7,834 nucleotides of DNA from Schaalia odontolytica (lineage in GTDB: Bacteria; Actinomycetota; Actinomycetes; Actinomycetales; Actinomycetaceae): NCBI GenBank assembly GCA_958415245.1, contig CATYYP010000079.1:1-7834 (forward strand). The letters run 5' to 3'. The notes below the pieces were generated by a model, which was not told the DNA's origin, did no database searches, and saw only the letters and a list, made by a program, of their open reading frames with translations. A program made the position numbers and the translations under genes. Below are positions 6,550 to 7,834 of this stretch, one piece after another; position 1 is the first letter of the stretch; each line of letters opens with the position of its first letter.

Positions 6550-7085
6550 TCGGTGAGCTTGGCGAGCGCATCGCCACTCTGGTGCGCAGCAACATGCTGG
6601 AGATCCCGGATTTTCCGGAACCCGGCGTCCTGTTCCGTGATATCACCGAGCTGTTTGCGAACGGCCCGGCATTCAAGGAACTGGTTGAGCTGATCGGCGC
6701 TCGCTACGCGGGTCGCATTGACGCAGTCGCGGGTCTTGAGTCGCGTGGCTTCATCCTCGGTGCCCCCGTGGCCGCCGAGCTTGGCCTCGGAATGCTGACG
6801 ATCCGCAAGGCTGGCAAGCTGCCCGGCCACGTGATCGGCGTTGACTACGAACTCGAGTACGGCACGGCGCGCATGGAAATGCACCCCGAGTCGGTCCACG
6901 AGGGCCAGCGCGTCCTCATTATCGACGACGTGCTCGCAACGGGCGGCACCGCGAACGCGGCGGTGAAGCTGCTGCGTCAGTGCGGCGCGTCCGTTGAGGC
7001 CGTGGCCGTTCTCCTGGAACTCGATGCGCTGGGCGGTCGCTCAGTGCTGACGGATGTCACGGTGGAGAGCGCGCTACACCTTTAA
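6546..7085 (+). CDS. apt: Adenine phosphoribosyltransferase
   Basis: Apt makes AMP from adenine and PRPP, the salvage route that avoids de novo purine synthesis, in the cytoplasm. The 179-residue protein shows the N-terminal PDFPEPGVLFRDIT (21-34), AGLESRGFILGAPVA (62-76), RKAGKLPG (87-94) with the flexible loop after it, and the PRPP-binding motif VLIIDDVLATGGTA (123-136) with the two adjacent Asp residues. Length is typical. The ATG at 6546 overlaps the secF stop by 4 bases. AGGA at 6529-6532 is 13 bases upstream, a long spacing, so translation probably depends on coupling to secF. An internal ATG at 6594 (Met17) is possible but would remove the usual N-terminal helix. The secF-apt-rel order is conserved in actinobacteria, often with a lipoprotein gene between secF and apt that is absent here. 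Confidence 0.96.
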   Translation: MIGELGERIATLVRSNMLEIPDFPEPGVLFRDITELFANGPAFKELVELIGARYAGRIDAVAGLESRGFILGAPVAAELGLGMLTIRKAGKLPGHVIGVDYELEYGTARMEMHPESVHEGQRVLIIDDVLATGGTANAAVKLLRQCGASVEAVAVLLELDALGGRSVLTDVTVESALHL

Positions 7086-7100
7086 GCGTCGTTTCTTGAC

Positions 7101-7145
7101 AACGAGCGGGTTCCGGGATCGCCACGATCCCCGGACCCGCTCGTT
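7101..7145 (+). terminator. Long hairpin after apt, possible terminator
   Basis: Two 20-base arms (7101-7120 and 7126-7145) pair at 18 positions plus one G-T pair and one C-C mismatch. The loop is GCCAC, closable to CCA by one more G-C pair. It starts 16 bases after the apt stop, where an operon end is expected. There is no T-run behind it, so it is not a canonical intrinsic terminator. It could act as a U-tract-poor terminator, an RNA 3'-end stabiliser, or a bidirectional element. It also sits directly upstream of the rel promoter candidate. Confidence 0.5.
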
Positions 7146-7151
7146 CGTCGC

Positions 7152-7157
7152 TATCAT
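7152..7157 (+). promoter_or_regulatory. Probable -10 box of a leaderless rel promoter
   Basis: TATCAT matches TATAAT at five of six positions and ends 6 bases before ATG 7164. Transcription starting about 7 bases after the box would begin on the start codon itself. No Shine-Dalgarno sequence is properly spaced (only GGGG two bases before the ATG). No -35 is seen at 16-18 bases, where the hairpin's right arm lies. Confidence 0.5.
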
Positions 7158-7163
7158 GGGGCC

Positions 7164-7834
7164 ATGAGCAGCGACGACATGACTTCAGGATCCGCACTTC
7201 CCGCGGCCGGTTCCCGAGTGCGCTCTGGCCTCGTTTGGTTTGGCTCACGCGGACGCGCCACAATCCCCGAGATTGAGCCGCTTGTGCGCGCCTTGCGGGC
7301 GAACCATCCGAAGGCGGACATCAGCGTCGTTGAGCGGGCTTACCGCACTGCCGAGGAACACCACCGCGGGCAAATGCGCAAATCCGGTGAACCGTATATC
7401 ACCCATCCGGTGGCCGTTGCGACCATCCTGGCGGAGATGGGCATGACGACCCCGACGCTTGTCGCAGCGCTGCTGCATGACACGGTCGAGGACACGGACT
7501 ACACGCTCGAACAGCTCGCTGCCGAGTATGGCGAGGCGATCGCCAACCTCGTTGATGGCGTCACCAAGCTCGATAAGGTGCACTACGGGGCCGCTGCCCA
7601 GTCCGAGACACTGCGCAAGATGCTTGTCGCGATGAGCCGCGATATCCGCGTGCTGCTCATCAAGCTCGGTGACCGCCTGCATAATGCCCGCACGTGGCGG
7701 TTCGTGCCCGCCAAGTCGGCGGCAAAAAAGGCGAAGGAGACGCTGGAGATCTACGCGCCCCTCGCTCATCGCCTCGGCATGAATATGGTGAAGTGGGAGC
7801 TTGAGGAGCTGTCGTTCAAGACGCTGTACCCGGA
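7164..7834 (+). CDS. rel: Bifunctional (p)ppGpp synthetase/hydrolase Rel (3'-truncated by window)
   Basis: Rel makes and degrades the alarmone (p)ppGpp and runs the stringent response when amino acids are short. Only the first 223 residues are in the window and the frame stays open to the end. They hold the N-terminal HD hydrolase domain: [17 protein letters not shown] (66-82) with Arg72 and His81, LLHDTVEDT (103-111) with His105, Asp106, Glu109 and Asp110, and [12 protein letters not shown] (167-178) with Asp170, Asn174 and Thr177. These are the known hydrolase residues, so the degrading activity is probably intact. The synthetase, TGS and ACT domains would lie beyond the edge and cannot be judged. 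ATG 7164 gives a roughly 50-residue N-terminal lead typical of actinobacterial Rel. ATG 7179 is an alternative. In actinobacteria the single long enzyme is named rel or relA. Confidence 0.95.
   Translation, partial: MSSDDMTSGSALPAAGSRVRSGLVWFGSRGRATIPEIEPLVRALRANHPKADISVVERAYRTAEEHHRGQMRKSGEPYITHPVAVATILAEMGMTTPTLVAALLHDTVEDTDYTLEQLAAEYGEAIANLVDGVTKLDKVHYGAAAQSETLRKMLVAMSRDIRVLLIKLGDRLHNARTWRFVPAKSAAKKAKETLEIYAPLAHRLGMNMVKWELEELSFKTLYP

Noticed and set aside
7096..7157. Perfect TTGACA (7096-7101) paired with TATCAT (7152-7157) as one rel promoter
   Set aside because: The spacing is 50 bases. Even with the hairpin looped out about 5 remain, so neither geometry fits a sigma-70 type promoter. 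No -10 lies 16-18 bases after TTGACA.
7245..7769. Minus-strand open frame of 174 residues opposite rel
   Set aside because: The plus strand encodes the intact Rel hydrolase domain with all active-site residues. The minus frame resembles nothing known.

Overview
This is a GC-rich, densely packed, all plus-strand chromosomal segment. Its gene order is pdxT, ruvC, ruvA, ruvB, yajC, secD, secF, apt, rel. That order is a known conserved cluster of Actinobacteria. Together with frequent GTG starts, strong G/C preference at third codon positions and the actinobacterial form of the SecD TM4 motif, it points to an actinomycete, probably in or near the Actinomycetaceae (Actinomyces/Schaalia type). The genus is inference only.

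Layout: (1) 2-535, the 3' part of pdxT (glutaminase subunit of PLP synthase), cut by the window start. (2) 535-2870, the Holliday-junction resolvasome ruvC, ruvA, ruvB. pdxT and ruvC overlap by 1 base and ruvA and ruvB by 8. The only sizeable gap in this block (1165-1219) holds a probable -10 box, a LexA-type (SOS) palindrome and a small hairpin, so ruvAB seems to have its own DNA-damage-responsive promoter. (3) 2871-3048, a 178-base gap that separates the repair block from the secretion block. (4) 3049-6549, yajC, secD and secF, the accessory complex of the Sec translocon that uses the proton-motive force to help exported proteins cross the membrane. SecD carries an alternating QSGA/QSGE repeat plus an aspartate-rich loop in its outside domain, and the SecD and SecF tails are oppositely charged. 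(5) 6546-7085, apt (adenine salvage), coupled to secF by an ATGA overlap. (6) 7086-7163, a long near-perfect hairpin and then a -10 box only 6 bases before the rel start codon, which suggests leaderless transcription. (7) 7164-7834, the N-terminal half of the (p)ppGpp enzyme Rel, with an intact hydrolase site and cut by the window end.

The genes are core housekeeping functions: vitamin B6 synthesis, recombination repair, protein export, purine salvage and the stringent response. No mobile element, CRISPR array, RNA gene or unknown protein family was seen. The points worth a second look are regulatory (the SOS box before ruvA, the leaderless rel start, the apt-rel hairpin), structural (the SecD insertion and charged tails) and contextual (no yebC between pdxT and ruvC, and no lipoprotein gene between secF and apt).
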